Shown one piece after another: positions 7,627-17,243 of a DNA stretch of 64,000 nt. A program made the translations under genes and the position numbers. Position 1 is the stretch's first letter. Each line of letters opens with the position of its first letter. The notes beneath the pieces were generated by a model. It was not told where the DNA came from, searched no databases, and saw nothing but the letters and a program-made list of their open reading frames with translations. The DNA comes from a virus. The stretch spans positions 1 through 64,000 of the IMG/VR virus record IMGVR_UViG_3300035698_023018. The stretch is one strand, 5' to 3'.

Positions 7627-9726
7627 TTACACTTCGCCCTCAAAGAAAATAGCGGTTTTGATAGCATTGTACAAAGCTTGCCGCATATTCGCACTTTCTT
7701 GTAACACTGGATTCGTTGATTGGTTTAAGTATGCAGTGAAACCTTCATCTAATAACTGATTGACTAAAGTAGAAGCATCACTGAAGCGAATTTTGTCCGC
7801 ATCCTCTTGAATCACATTTGCGCCATCTGGACCAGTAACACCTTGTTCGTATAAACCACTCCATATATAATTAATTATAAATGATTCCGCCGTCTTATAT
7901 ACTTCCGAAGCCTGGGATTCACCATAAGTTTCATCGGGAAATTCTACGCCCCCAATATTGAGCGCAGTCTTTTTCATGTTCAACTTACGTCCACTATACA
8001 TAAATTCTCTAGACCATTTCTGAGGCAATTCTGAATTGTTACTTAACCATGTTAACCATTTTTCACTATCCGCGCCAAGGATATAATCTGTAGTAAAGCC
8101 TGAAAAATGTACAGAGTTCAATATCTTATGAAACGCCTGAATTTTTATATCTATATCTGGCGTAGATATCCCCTCTGGTATTAAAGTGTCATACAATACA
8201 ATAGCTGCCCCTCCGGGCTTATCAGGAAGGTCAAATCCTACTCCACTAGTTTCTGTAATATCCTGAATTTGTGTAAGTAATTTTTCGAGAAGAAGGGTTA
8301 ATTCATTTTCAATTTCAATACCCTTTTCAGGTTGTTGGTACTGTTGCGATAACCATCGTTTATATTCCAATTCATATACTTTAAGTATCTCCATTGGATC
8401 AACGCGCGGGGCGGCCCCCATATCACTTGTATATTCTCTATACTTTTGAGCACTTTCGTAAAACTTGTCAATTTTATCCGGGTTATCTATAAACTCTTCT
8501 AAATTTTCGGTATATTCCGTTCCAGTTTCATCACGCCAAAAGTTTAAGGTAGATTCATCCACTATAGGCGCAGGAAATTTATACGAGATCTTTCGCATGT
8601 TCAACTTACGTGCGTTAGATATCCCAGGTGGTGGGCCTTCGGGACCCCAAGGAGAACCTTCTGCTTGAGTATCAATAGGAGGCTCTTTCGGAGTATTAAT
8701 AGGCACAACTGCAATATGATAATGCTGCGGTTCGTTTACTCCTTCAGGTTGGAAATTTACTACAGCCTCGGCCCCGTCAACCGTATAGTTGGCGGATATT
8801 CTCTCAAGACCTTCAGTTATTTTCTGAAGTAAATCCGTAGTAAAAGTTGCAGCATGTTTTCGCATATTCAATTTAGACATGCCATAAAGATCAAACTCCT
8901 CTGTACTTTCTGGCATAACGGGACGTTCAATACCTCCCCCGTCACCGGTCGTAAGAAGTCCTTGTCTATGTGCTTCATGAATCAACTCAAGCATACCTAT
9001 AGGATCAGGTGGATTAAGGCGCTCAAGAAGTTCTTCTAGAGTTAGTGCCACATTATCCGCCCCAAATATACTGAGTAATTGATACATTTCCGGGGATCCT
9101 TCCCCTGCACCCTGTATAAAGTCAAACCCTTTCGGGGTTAAAGATGTTGCGGCCCTCTTTTTCATATTCAATTTACTCGCAAGGCCATCTGGCATATTTT
9201 CAGGTAAGTCGAGGGGTGGTTGAGTTATTTCCCCCTCAAAAGGATCCCCCTGGACAACTTCAATAAGACCGTCACGTAGTGCCTGATCATATTTATCGTG
9301 TAACATGAGCCTTTCTTGATCATATTGCGCATCAGTTTCATATTCTCCCTCGCTCATTACATGATCCACGAAACTTTCAGGAGTGTTTGTTCTATATTGA
9401 TTTAATATGACTGAGGGTTGATTCATACTAGAAAATTCAGTATAACGCTCTTCGAGATACTTTACCGTAGATAATAAGAGATACATGGGCTCATCAAATT
9501 TTAAATAATCAGCGAGTTCATATGAAGGAGAATTAACTATATCACCCGTAGAAAGATCTTGTTCCTGCACAAAATGTGCTATATTACTGCGGACCCATTT
9601 ATTCCATTCATCATAAAGGTATAGACCCTTTGCAGTCAACTTAACATACGACGATTGTTCTTGCGCATCTTCCGCGAGCTTCTTCATGTTCAAATGACTC
9701 ACCATTTTACGAAGATTTAGGGACAT
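7627..9726 (-). CDS. Modular virion-region protein with repeated KLNM[RK]K motifs
   Basis: A 699-residue protein built of several unlike modules, each introduced by almost the same motif: H-L-N-M-K-K (residues 11-16), K-L-N-M-K-K (185-190), K-L-N-M-R-K (285-290 and 374-379) and K-L-N-M-K-K (581-586). The first two modules both continue with L-T-x-K-G, hinting at a shared small fold. The start at 9726 has GAGGAAG six bases upstream. A second ATG at 9705 directly follows the upstream stop and is an alternative. The gene abuts terL. No family was recognised. The layout suggests a fusion or polyprotein of small units; motif function is unknown. Confidence 0.75.
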   Translation of the reverse strand: MSLNLRKMVSHLNMKKLAEDAQEQSSYVKLTAKGLYLYDEWNKWVRSNIAHFVQEQDLSTGDIVNSPSYELADYLKFDEPMYLLLSTVKYLEERYTEFSSMNQPSVILNQYRTNTPESFVDHVMSEGEYETDAQYDQERLMLHDKYDQALRDGLIEVVQGDPFEGEITQPPLDLPENMPDGLASKLNMKKRAATSLTPKGFDFIQGAGEGSPEMYQLLSIFGADNVALTLEELLERLNPPDPIGMLELIHEAHRQGLLTTGDGGGIERPVMPESTEEFDLYGMSKLNMRKHAATFTTDLLQKITEGLERISANYTVDGAEAVVNFQPEGVNEPQHYHIAVVPINTPKEPPIDTQAEGSPWGPEGPPPGISNARKLNMRKISYKFPAPIVDESTLNFWRDETGTEYTENLEEFIDNPDKIDKFYESAQKYREYTSDMGAAPRVDPMEILKVYELEYKRWLSQQYQQPEKGIEIENELTLLLEKLLTQIQDITETSGVGFDLPDKPGGAAIVLYDTLIPEGISTPDIDIKIQAFHKILNSVHFSGFTTDYILGADSEKWLTWLSNNSELPQKWSREFMYSGRKLNMKKTALNIGGVEFPDETYGESQASEVYKTAESFIINYIWSGLYEQGVTGPDGANVIQEDADKIRFSDASTLVNQLLDEGFTAYLNQSTNPVLQESANMRQALYNAIKTAIFFEGEV

Positions 9727-10507
9727 TTCCTACTTCCTCATACTCAGCATCTACTGCTTTCACAGGATCAAGTACCGGTGCAATTTCAGCATCAAGTAAA
9801 TCACCTAATTGCTCCTTTACTCTTTCACGTGTCAAGTTATCGGGAATTTCTTTAACCAGTACGTCCATAAATTTCGCAGTGAATGTGAGGAATGAACGTT
9901 TTAGGCTCTCAATATACTGAATACTTACCTGTTTCACATATAGATCAGCATCTACTTGAATGTGTTTCAACAAATCTTGCTGAAATCCCCTATATGCTAT
10001 CTCTAAATCACTAATCAACTTTCTACGAACAGCTAAATCGGCCTCATCTAATATGCCACCATCCATCACCTCACGAGCATTATACCTTTCGATTTCAGAC
10101 TGTAAATGGAACAGATTTTGTAGTCTCTGCTTATACAACGTATCTGCAGCAGACATCTTATCAAAATCTTTGTCAAACTCTTTTTTATAGAGCGCCTTAG
10201 TTACAGTATTATAATCATCTTCAGGTATAGCAGCTAAGACAACATCTCTGCCTGCATTAACCGCAGCAGCCGGAGAAACATGCTGCTTATGTGAATGTAT
10301 ATTAGTAGGTGTCAGTGGTGGTTCAAATAAATGTCCCCAGTTCGCAATGATCTGAGAACTCGTCATCTTTTTAAAAATGGCTTGAGTAATCTCATTCCTT
10401 GCCGTAGACTTACAAATTTTGCAAGTCGCAGATACGACCATCTTACCATCTTTCATCAAATCTACATTTGACGGTCTTCCCACTTTTCTACTAGTATCCG
10501 TGGACAT
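9707..10507 (-). CDS. Possible small terminase subunit (HTH plus helical protein)
   Basis: A 266-residue protein with a clear AAGGAG ribosome-binding site. The N-terminal 80 residues have a basic G-R-P-S motif, C-K-I-C at about residues 30-33, a helix-turn-helix-like stretch (S-S-Q-I-I-A-N-W-G-H-L-F) and H-S-H-K-Q-H, possibly a zinc-stabilised DNA-binding head. The remainder is largely helical and charged, as expected for an oligomerising coiled-coil region. The gene lies two positions before terL in the same transcript, which together with the HTH makes a small terminase subunit plausible. This is an inference from architecture and context, not a family match. Confidence 0.5.
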   Translation of the reverse strand: MSTDTSRKVGRPSNVDLMKDGKMVVSATCKICKSTARNEITQAIFKKMTSSQIIANWGHLFEPPLTPTNIHSHKQHVSPAAAVNAGRDVVLAAIPEDDYNTVTKALYKKEFDKDFDKMSAADTLYKQRLQNLFHLQSEIERYNAREVMDGGILDEADLAVRRKLISDLEIAYRGFQQDLLKHIQVDADLYVKQVSIQYIESLKRSFLTFTAKFMDVLVKEIPDNLTRERVKEQLGDLLDAEIAPVLDPVKAVDAEYEEVGNVPKSS

Positions 10508-10528
10508 TCACGTACTCCTTATCTTTAC

Positions 10529-13500
10529 TTATGCCGCGAGCGCAAAATTCAGCTCTTGTACATCATCTAACAATCCCGCAATGGTATTGTATGCATTCTG
10601 ATACAAGCTTGCCAGGTATTGATCATCTCCATCAACTGCGGATGTTTTTGCTGGCCACTGTCTATATTTACCGACAGTTACTTGGCTAATTTCATCTAAG
10701 TTCTTCTGTGCTTCAGCAATAGCTTGCGCGGCTTTAGGACCAAACCTTTCTAAGAGGATTTTTACCTGTGCAGAAGGAGTCAACTTACCACTTTTAACTG
10801 CCTCTGCGTAATATCCTATTTGATCATCTGCCTGAATAAGCCTCTGATCCAATTCAGCCATCAATGCAGCAAGCGCTTTCGTTGCACGTAACTGATTTTG
10901 GCCTTCTTCACCGATTTGTGTCGTAATCGGAGCGAGCTTTTCTTGAAGTTCAAGTTGTGCTTGCTGTACCTGTGAACGTAACTGATCTACAGTAGCTTTA
11001 CTCGCGGCAAGGCCTTGCATCAATTCTGCTTGATCAGGAGTAGCTTCTACAGGTTCACCTTCAGGAACTTGGGGCGACTTACGTGATAAAAAAGATGGGG
11101 GTTCAATGCGCACCGTAGGGTCCACAGCTTCACCCTCATCCGGAACCGTAAGGTCCTCCGATTTACTCCATGGCCAATCGATTGCCGTCTTCGTCAAATT
11201 CAACTTAGCCGTCCGTTGCAACTCACGTTGATTACGTACTTCATCCATCTTTGCCTGTTGTATAGCATTACAAGCACTACACATACCATGTGACTGAACA
11301 GTTGCGTATTCTTCAGGAGTTAACTGCCTAATAGGCTTACCAGTAACATCGTCATACACACTTTGACACCACGCGCACACACTATCCATACCTTCAGGAT
11401 TCATTCCCATGGCTTTACGATCTTGGCGTGCATTAGATTGCAAAGATGCAAACAATGAATCAGTATCAGTCACTTCATCTTGATTCATCTCAGCCTTTGC
11501 CTCTTCTTCCATCTTACGCAAGCGTGTATAGTAATCAGGAATTTCTTTCAGATGATCTTTAGCAATCTCTTCGGCTAATTCCTTATCAACAGTGTGCTCC
11601 TTTTCAATTTCAACGCCCATAGAAAGTTCTTCGGGATCAAAATCTGATAATGGATCACCATCAGCTAATCCCCCAGGCAACTTATCTTCGGTTTCGGTAG
11701 CTTCCTCTTTAACAGGGGAAGGTGTACCCGCCCCCTCAGCTTTTCCCTCGGCGCCCCTTGATGGGGAAGTAATGATTTCCTTCTCTAATGGCATTTGTTT
11801 GAAAAGATCACTAAGTTTCTCTTCAGCCTGCTTCCGAATAATCTGAGGATCAACAGCAGCATGAGCGGTAGGGAAGAAAGTATCACGATCAACTTTAAAT
11901 GTATCGATTAAAGACTGTAATTCCTCAAGAGAGTATATGCCATCTTTCAGTTTTTGCATATCAACTTTCGTAGGCGGAATATTGCCTGCTCTCAAATAAT
12001 CCTGTACCATGCCTTTTAGACGACTGTAATTAATAGGATTCTGACCTACTTCTTTACTATCTAAATCAATCCCGGTTGATTCAGCCTCTTTTTGCATCGC
12101 ATCAACTTCCGCATTCTTACCCTTAAACATGGTTGAATACTCACGCTCTTCCATCGGTAGAATACCACCATCAGTCTCGTTATACTTCATGTCGAATTCA
12201 GCTTCAAACTCATCAGTCGTCGCAATACTCTCGCCCGAATCCGGATCAACGATCGGTACGTAAGTATCTTTGTCTCTGAGAGCGTGCTTAACCTGACTTT
12301 CAGTAAGCGCAACAACTGCAATTGCCTGTGCCTTATTCGATGCAGTACTTATATCACAACCACTATCAAGAGCAGTGTTATACTCGGCTACATACGAACT
12401 AATCCACTGAGTAGCTTGATCAGCTGTCATATTATCGAAGTTAAACTCAGCACGAACCATTTCAGCAGTTTTATGTAAACGCGGAATCATATCAGCTTCA
12501 GCTTGCTTAATTAATTCAGCGGCTTTATCTGCAAACATCGTTGCTTGAGGAACATCCCCTACAAGAAGTGAGCCCGCTTGGTCATATTCGGCTTGCGTAA
12601 GTAATCGTTGTCCACGAGTCGCTTGACGTACTTCTTCGTACGCTTCAGGAAACGCTAATCCCGCCTCAATGGCTTGAAAAAGAGTATCGTCACCAAACAT
12701 CTCCATCATAGCGGCAGATTTCATATTCAAATTGCCGCTAGTAACACCGAGATCGGCTGTGAAACTTCCTGCATTAGTCGGTGTGACTAATGGAGGGTTA
12801 GTGCCAGTTCCAGTATCAGTAGTAGCCGCATTAGGTTGTTGCTTAACTACCTGCTTCACTTGTTCAATAGCAGCCGGATCAGTTACGCCCATTCCTTCAA
12901 TCGCAGCATTTAGTTGAGTATCATCAACTGCGGTCTTATTCATCTTCTTATTAGCTGCAGAAATTTCGCGGAATCGCGTAGGATCTGGATAGCGATAAGT
13001 CAATGAAGGAATCTTATGATCAGGCATTGCAGCATCATACAACTTACCGGAAGTAAGATCCTCAATAGCATGAACCGTTAAAGGATACTCTGTTCCTGAA
13101 AGAGTTCGGAATGTACGCGGATAAATAAGTTTACCGTCAATATCTACGCCGGCTTGGATGATTATCCGATTTCGGGTATTGTTATAATCCATGAATTCAA
13201 CAGTAAATTCCGCACCTTTAGCACTTCTCGGCTGGCCGGGAAATTTTTGCGCACGAATACCCCGTTGAAACTTCAACTGCGGATTATCAATACCGAATTG
13301 CTGAATATACTCACCGGTTTGTTGAACAATTCTACCATAGATAGCTTTGTCAACCCAAGTATCGATACCTCTATTAGGTGCCCGGTTAATATCGACAAAC
13401 CTTTCAGAGCGGTTAACGATATGTGTGAGATCTTTAACAACTGCAGTTCGACCTGTTCGAAGAATTCCTGCACATTTCGGACATTCAATATAACTATTGC

Positions 13501-13705
13501 CAGATCTTGCAGCTTTCTTTACCTGAACTTCAACATCGCTCGAAGTAAACTGCAGGTGACATTGAGGACAGTCATATGTCGCAACTACTGAGTGAGAATT
13601 CACGGGTAAATTGACGTGGAGCAACCCTTGCTGCTCTGCCTCTTTGCCCGCCTCACTTTTAAGCTTTGTGACATCCAACCATTTTGGATGATTTGAGTTA
13701 GTCAT
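10529..13705 (-). CDS. Large zinc-finger virion-region protein
   Basis: A 1058-residue protein with a strong start (GAGGG then ATG). It contains a C-P-Q-C / C-P-K-C zinc finger at about residues 45-80 and a second cluster, C-A-W-C and C-S-A-C, in the last third. Between them are long acidic, Pro/Glu-rich and coiled-coil stretches. It carries N-L-N-M-K-S (DNA 12718-12735) and K-L-N-L-T-K followed by T-A (11189-11206), plus other x-K-T-A sites such as M-N-K-T-A-V-D-D. This links it to the other motif-bearing proteins of the module. No portal, capsid or tail family was recognised. A structural or internal head role is inferred from size and position. Confidence 0.7.
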   Translation of the reverse strand: MTNSNHPKWLDVTKLKSEAGKEAEQQGLLHVNLPVNSHSVVATYDCPQCHLQFTSSDVEVQVKKAARSGNSYIECPKCAGILRTGRTAVVKDLTHIVNRSERFVDINRAPNRGIDTWVDKAIYGRIVQQTGEYIQQFGIDNPQLKFQRGIRAQKFPGQPRSAKGAEFTVEFMDYNNTRNRIIIQAGVDIDGKLIYPRTFRTLSGTEYPLTVHAIEDLTSGKLYDAAMPDHKIPSLTYRYPDPTRFREISAANKKMNKTAVDDTQLNAAIEGMGVTDPAAIEQVKQVVKQQPNAATTDTGTGTNPPLVTPTNAGSFTADLGVTSGNLNMKSAAMMEMFGDDTLFQAIEAGLAFPEAYEEVRQATRGQRLLTQAEYDQAGSLLVGDVPQATMFADKAAELIKQAEADMIPRLHKTAEMVRAEFNFDNMTADQATQWISSYVAEYNTALDSGCDISTASNKAQAIAVVALTESQVKHALRDKDTYVPIVDPDSGESIATTDEFEAEFDMKYNETDGGILPMEEREYSTMFKGKNAEVDAMQKEAESTGIDLDSKEVGQNPINYSRLKGMVQDYLRAGNIPPTKVDMQKLKDGIYSLEELQSLIDTFKVDRDTFFPTAHAAVDPQIIRKQAEEKLSDLFKQMPLEKEIITSPSRGAEGKAEGAGTPSPVKEEATETEDKLPGGLADGDPLSDFDPEELSMGVEIEKEHTVDKELAEEIAKDHLKEIPDYYTRLRKMEEEAKAEMNQDEVTDTDSLFASLQSNARQDRKAMGMNPEGMDSVCAWCQSVYDDVTGKPIRQLTPEEYATVQSHGMCSACNAIQQAKMDEVRNQRELQRTAKLNLTKTAIDWPWSKSEDLTVPDEGEAVDPTVRIEPPSFLSRKSPQVPEGEPVEATPDQAELMQGLAASKATVDQLRSQVQQAQLELQEKLAPITTQIGEEGQNQLRATKALAALMAELDQRLIQADDQIGYYAEAVKSGKLTPSAQVKILLERFGPKAAQAIAEAQKNLDEISQVTVGKYRQWPAKTSAVDGDDQYLASLYQNAYNTIAGLLDDVQELNFALAA

Positions 13706-13712
13706 TATACCC

Positions 13713-14357
13713 TCATTTATCCTTAATATTTGTTCTTTTAACTTGATTATATTTTCGAAGACCTTCTGCGATTTTCCGCTTAGTCTCTTCGGGCATTTTT
13801 CTACCCTTAGCCCAGGATATCTGGTCCTTGTGGGCGATACTCATCCGTTTTCGTGCGTCAGCTGAAAAAACTCTCCCACGATTAGATCCCGGTTTACCTT
13901 TCAATGCTTTACTTAATTTCTGCTTAGTTTTAGCCGACATTTTCTTACCTATATTCCACGCAACTTGACCTTTATGCGCTTTACTCATCTTCTGTTTAGC
14001 TTCTTTAGAATGTTTACGCCCAGTATGTCCCGCGTCACCATTACCACCTGCAGCAATATTGGTAAGTTTATGTCCCTGCGTCCGTAGAAAATTTATCCAA
14101 TGTATTTCCCTAGCTTCCCACGAACTTTCATCAGTTTTCTCTAAAATTATTAAACCTGATCGAATTCCTTGAGACATTAAAGATTTAATCCAATACCGCC
14201 TGTATGGTCCCTTCATATTATAATCCGAGGGACGTGTATGTTGAAGATATCGTGCACGCGGATTTTTAGATTTTCCGACATAACGTACTTGCATAGTTAT
14301 AGGACAAAGTAACCCATATATACAGATATTACTGAGTGTTTGTGTAACTTGTTGCAT
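13713..14357 (-). CDS. GIY-YIG homing endonuclease with NUMOD3 repeats
   Basis: A free-standing homing endonuclease of about 214 residues from the chosen ATG at 14357. The catalytic signature is C-I-Y-G-L near residue 12 and V-R-Y-V-G-K-S about a dozen residues later. The conserved L-T-N-I-A-A-G-G-N-G-D segment follows. The rest is NUMOD3-type repeats (for example T-K-Q-K-L-S-K-A-L-K-G-K). The frame stays open to 14498, but that region overlaps the end of the upstream protein. Starts at 14387 or 14357 leave the GIY domain complete, and neither has a strong Shine-Dalgarno. It was inserted between two virion-region genes that both look complete. Confidence 0.9.
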   Translation of the reverse strand: MQQVTQTLSNICIYGLLCPITMQVRYVGKSKNPRARYLQHTRPSDYNMKGPYRRYWIKSLMSQGIRSGLIILEKTDESSWEAREIHWINFLRTQGHKLTNIAAGGNGDAGHTGRKHSKEAKQKMSKAHKGQVAWNIGKKMSAKTKQKLSKALKGKPGSNRGRVFSADARKRMSIAHKDQISWAKGRKMPEETKRKIAEGLRKYNQVKRTNIKDK

Positions 14358-14367
14358 ATCAACGGGT

Positions 14368-16713
14368 TCAGAAATTTGTCGGTACATCCATTCCACTAAG
14401 ATCAGCAGCACCACCATCTGGCGCCTGTGGACTACCGCCCACTTGACCCGGTTGAGGACCCGGTCCTGGGGGGGATTGACCTGGATTAGGACCACCATCT
14501 AAACCAGGTTCTGCACCTGCAAGTTCAATCGGCGGAGCCTCTTCTTGATCATAGTCGATAGTGATCTTTTTATTCTCCGGATCAAGTTCAATATTGATCT
14601 TTGGAGCAGCTTCTTCAAATGGTATGGACTGATCAGCTAAATTCTCTTGCAATGCATTTTGCAACATATTCGGATCTGCATCGCCTGCACCAGGATTCTT
14701 AACTTCCCAGCCCATCGGATCTACATCCATTCCACCTGGATATCCACCTCCACCACCGCGGAGAGTTTCCATACCTGGTAAATCTAAAGCGAATTTTTGA
14801 CCCGTCGCAGTTTCAAATACTGTGAAGGCAAAAACATCACCTGCAGTCTCTAATAGTTGCTCAACGTGCTTATATCCCAACTTGGCTAATCCTCTACGGA
14901 GAATGTTCCAATTGATCTTCGGGAATGATGTAGTATGGTCGGCAATAAGATGTGCAGCCACAATCGGCATACCACATTTACGGGCCATTGTGTTTACCGC
15001 GTCATGGATAAACTTCTGTTTATCTCTCAAAATTCCGAATTCCGTAGGTTTCATTGATACGATCGGGATATGCTCATTTAGGGCATAAGAAAGTTTCTCT
15101 ACTGCCATAGAATGTACATCTGCTTGGGTAAGTGCATGATTACCTTGGAGATCCCACGGATCCGCTTCAGGCTTAGGTTCAACTATCGCGAAATCCTCGG
15201 TAGTTGGAGCTTCCGCAGCTTCATCAGCGGCAGTAGTATACAACCACTCACTCAATTCATTCTTATCCTCAGATGATAATGCTTGACGCATTTCTACGGG
15301 TAAATATTTACCCATGAACAGAGTAATTGCCTGCTTCACTATAGTATTTTCAAGTTCTGCAGCAACCGCAACTCCTGGTGACTCTGTTTCATGATTACGC
15401 AACGCTTGTGAAACCATCCCTTCTACAAAATCAAGAGCCGAAGCTTTAACGCTATCAAATTCCGGACCAAGCACAGCAGTTTTTTGCGGACCACTATCAG
15501 ATGACTGTCTCACTGGAGATGCATCCATAGGTAACGCTGAAACAGGTGCTTCAAATCCTTGACCAGGTTTCATTTTCATAATATCTGTATCATATAAAAG
15601 CGCAGGATCTTGAGCACCGAAATCAATCATGTAAAACTTGCCCAATTTCCGATCGAAACTAACGTCAATGATTGTACCTTGTTCGCCAGTACTCTTTTTC
15701 TGTACTTGATCACCAATATTCAACTGACGACCACGTTTTACAAAACCAATAAATTCAGCATTCGCAAATTGACTTGCCGGCATTGAAGTACCTGCAGACA
15801 TTTCAGCAGATGATGGATTAGCCTTAATTGATGGTGGGAAAGCATCAGGCATTCCACGCATACCTGAAGGAGAATCCATTCCCATTCCAGCAGACGACGG
15901 AGTAGCTTCGCCCATACCTGAAGGATCAGGCATATCCATCGGAGGTACAGGATATGCGCCCTTCATATAGTCCTTGAACATCTTGGCATCACCCGGATCA
16001 TTGGGATCAGTAGTGATGTTTTGAATAGTTATACCCATCTTGGTAACTTTACAGATATCCGTAATACGCGCAGTTAATTGTTGCCCACCTGCGCCTTCAA
16101 AATGTACGTAGGCATTGTTATGACTAAATCGGGTAACTTTACCCCCAGTATTTTTACGGGAGAACATTCTTACGTTATCACCGACGGAAAGCTCTTTAGC
16201 ATCTTTGACTGTAGTAAGATCAGTATTCTCAATCCAGAATGAAGTACCATCATCGAAAGTCAATTGTGACTTTACAGGATCAGCAGCGGTTACTTCACCA
16301 CGCTTACCTTTATACTTATTATGAACGGACTCTCTATGTCGTGGCGTGACTTCAACTAAATCACCAGCATTCATGACGATTGCTTCTTTTTCAATCGATG
16401 CAGTTTTAGTCAGACCCATTGCAGCAGCTTTTAGTCCCCGCAGGATATTATCCTGTTGATCAGTATAACAAACTAACCAATCTTCACCACCAATATTCTC
16501 AACAGACCAAATATTGCCTGCATCTTTATCTTCATTACGCTGAAAGACATCAAAACCAATTTTCTTAAAACCTTGGTCCTTCGCTTCTGCGAATAAAACA
16601 TGTCCTGCGCCACGTAACGCTACTCTTCGTTTATCAACCTTTGCTTGATTGACCTTACTTAGAATCGTCTGATTCTGTTGAACTATCTCCTGCCGCGAAT
16701 TCGGCTGTCTCAT
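14368..16713 (-). CDS. Virion-region protein with KOW/SH3-like segments
   Basis: A 781-residue protein. The ATG at 16713 is chosen because GGAGGG lies 7 bases before it; an ATG at 16728 contains that ribosome-binding site and is unlikely. Two segments, after Y-K-G-K-R-G-E-V and after S-T-G-E-Q-G-T-I-I-D-V, resemble KOW/SH3-like beta barrels. A long Met/Pro/Gly-rich stretch follows. A helical region then ends in an acidic, Pro/Gly-rich tail. Two x-K-T-A sites (L-T-K-T-A-S, P-Q-K-T-A-V) recall those in neighbouring large proteins. No known family was recognised. It is the first big gene after the promoter candidate at 16.92 kb. Confidence 0.7.
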   Translation of the reverse strand: MRQPNSRQEIVQQNQTILSKVNQAKVDKRRVALRGAGHVLFAEAKDQGFKKIGFDVFQRNEDKDAGNIWSVENIGGEDWLVCYTDQQDNILRGLKAAAMGLTKTASIEKEAIVMNAGDLVEVTPRHRESVHNKYKGKRGEVTAADPVKSQLTFDDGTSFWIENTDLTTVKDAKELSVGDNVRMFSRKNTGGKVTRFSHNNAYVHFEGAGGQQLTARITDICKVTKMGITIQNITTDPNDPGDAKMFKDYMKGAYPVPPMDMPDPSGMGEATPSSAGMGMDSPSGMRGMPDAFPPSIKANPSSAEMSAGTSMPASQFANAEFIGFVKRGRQLNIGDQVQKKSTGEQGTIIDVSFDRKLGKFYMIDFGAQDPALLYDTDIMKMKPGQGFEAPVSALPMDASPVRQSSDSGPQKTAVLGPEFDSVKASALDFVEGMVSQALRNHETESPGVAVAAELENTIVKQAITLFMGKYLPVEMRQALSSEDKNELSEWLYTTAADEAAEAPTTEDFAIVEPKPEADPWDLQGNHALTQADVHSMAVEKLSYALNEHIPIVSMKPTEFGILRDKQKFIHDAVNTMARKCGMPIVAAHLIADHTTSFPKINWNILRRGLAKLGYKHVEQLLETAGDVFAFTVFETATGQKFALDLPGMETLRGGGGGYPGGMDVDPMGWEVKNPGAGDADPNMLQNALQENLADQSIPFEEAAPKINIELDPENKKITIDYDQEEAPPIELAGAEPGLDGGPNPGQSPPGPGPQPGQVGGSPQAPDGGAADLSGMDVPTNF

Positions 16714-16885
16714 GAGTAGTCCCTCCATTTATAGTATCAGCATCATTTTTTACATCATGAACAATAACTTCACCACATTTACAGATAGTTTCACCATCTG
16801 TTACTGCAAGAATTACAGTCGCACCACATTTACTACATAACCGCGTTGCAGCAGTTATTATAGCGGCAACTTTTTTAGTAAGCAT
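16655..16885 (-). CDS. Small zinc-ribbon protein
   Basis: A 76-residue protein whose start at 16885 has AAGGAAA seven bases upstream. The N-terminal half carries C-S-K-C and C-K-C, with V-I-L-A-V-T-D-G between them, a compact zinc-ribbon arrangement. The C-terminal half is acidic and Ser/Thr-rich. It is the first gene after the promoter candidate at 16918-16946 and overlaps the next gene by 59 bases. No specific family can be named. An alternative upstream ATG at 16906 lacks a ribosome-binding site. Confidence 0.65.
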   Translation of the reverse strand: MLTKKVAAIITAATRLCSKCGATVILAVTDGETICKCGEVIVHDVKNDADTINGGTTHETAEFAAGDSSTESDDSK

Positions 16886-16917
16886 AGTATATTTCCTTTC
16901 GTTCATTCATTGCTATT

Positions 16918-16946
16918 AGTATAGTTAGATATTGACGAAAATGCAA
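16918..16946 (-). promoter_or_regulatory. Sigma70-like promoter candidate for packaging module
   Basis: On the minus strand TTGCAT (16946-16941) is followed after 17 bases by TATACT (16923-16918). The -10 element matches the consensus at 5 of 6 positions and the -35 at only 3 of 6. Transcription would start about 25 bases before the ATG at 16885. Its -35 overlaps the T-run of the terminator just upstream. Confidence 0.45.
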
Positions 16947-16962
16947 AAGGGGGTTGTCCCCC
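16945..16962 (-). terminator. Intrinsic terminator
   Basis: The minus strand reads GGGGG-ACAA-CCCCC followed by TTTT and, after GCA, another TTTT. This perfect 5-bp GC stem with a short loop and T-run is a standard factor-independent terminator. It lies 29 bases after the stop of the HTH regulator gene and ends the DNA-metabolism transcript before the packaging genes. Confidence 0.75.
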
Positions 16963-16991
16963 TATTTACAATATTGTAAGGATTTACACGA

Positions 16992-17240
16992 TTATTTTGA
17001 AGAGTCTAGACCAAGGAGTTCGTCAGCAGAAATTTGAAGGTATAAGCACAGCTTTTTGAAATTCAATAAGCTGGGTGCACGTTTCCCCTCAAGGAAGTCA
17101 TTCATCTGTTGCGGATTGATATTCATCTCAGCACGGATGGTCTTAAATTTGCGCTTATGAGGAGGTAATTGCTCGAAAGCTTCTCGCAATCGCTCATGAT
17201 TTATTACGAGCCATCCGTCAAAACGGTCTGTTATGGCCAT
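16992..17240 (-). CDS. Cro/C1-type helix-turn-helix regulator
   Basis: An 82-residue protein with an XRE-family HTH. The segment T-I-R-A-E-M-N-I-N-P-Q-Q-M-N-D-F-L-E-G-K-R-A-P (about residues 35-57) is the recognition region, followed by L-C-L-Y-L-Q-I-S-A-D-E-L-L-G-L, the typical closing helix. The N-terminal half adds a helix before the HTH. It is the last gene before the terminator at 16.95 kb and lies next to the promoter of the packaging module, so a role in controlling that switch is plausible but inferred. Its start follows 3 bases after the stop of the membrane protein gene. Confidence 0.8.
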   Translation of the reverse strand: MAITDRFDGWLVINHERLREAFEQLPPHKRKFKTIRAEMNINPQQMNDFLEGKRAPSLLNFKKLCLYLQISADELLGLDSSK

Positions 17241-17243
17241 AGT

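Noticed and set aside
13154-13591. A 145-codon plus-strand frame
   Set aside because: It lies entirely inside the 1058-residue minus-strand gene and its translation has no recognisable domain.
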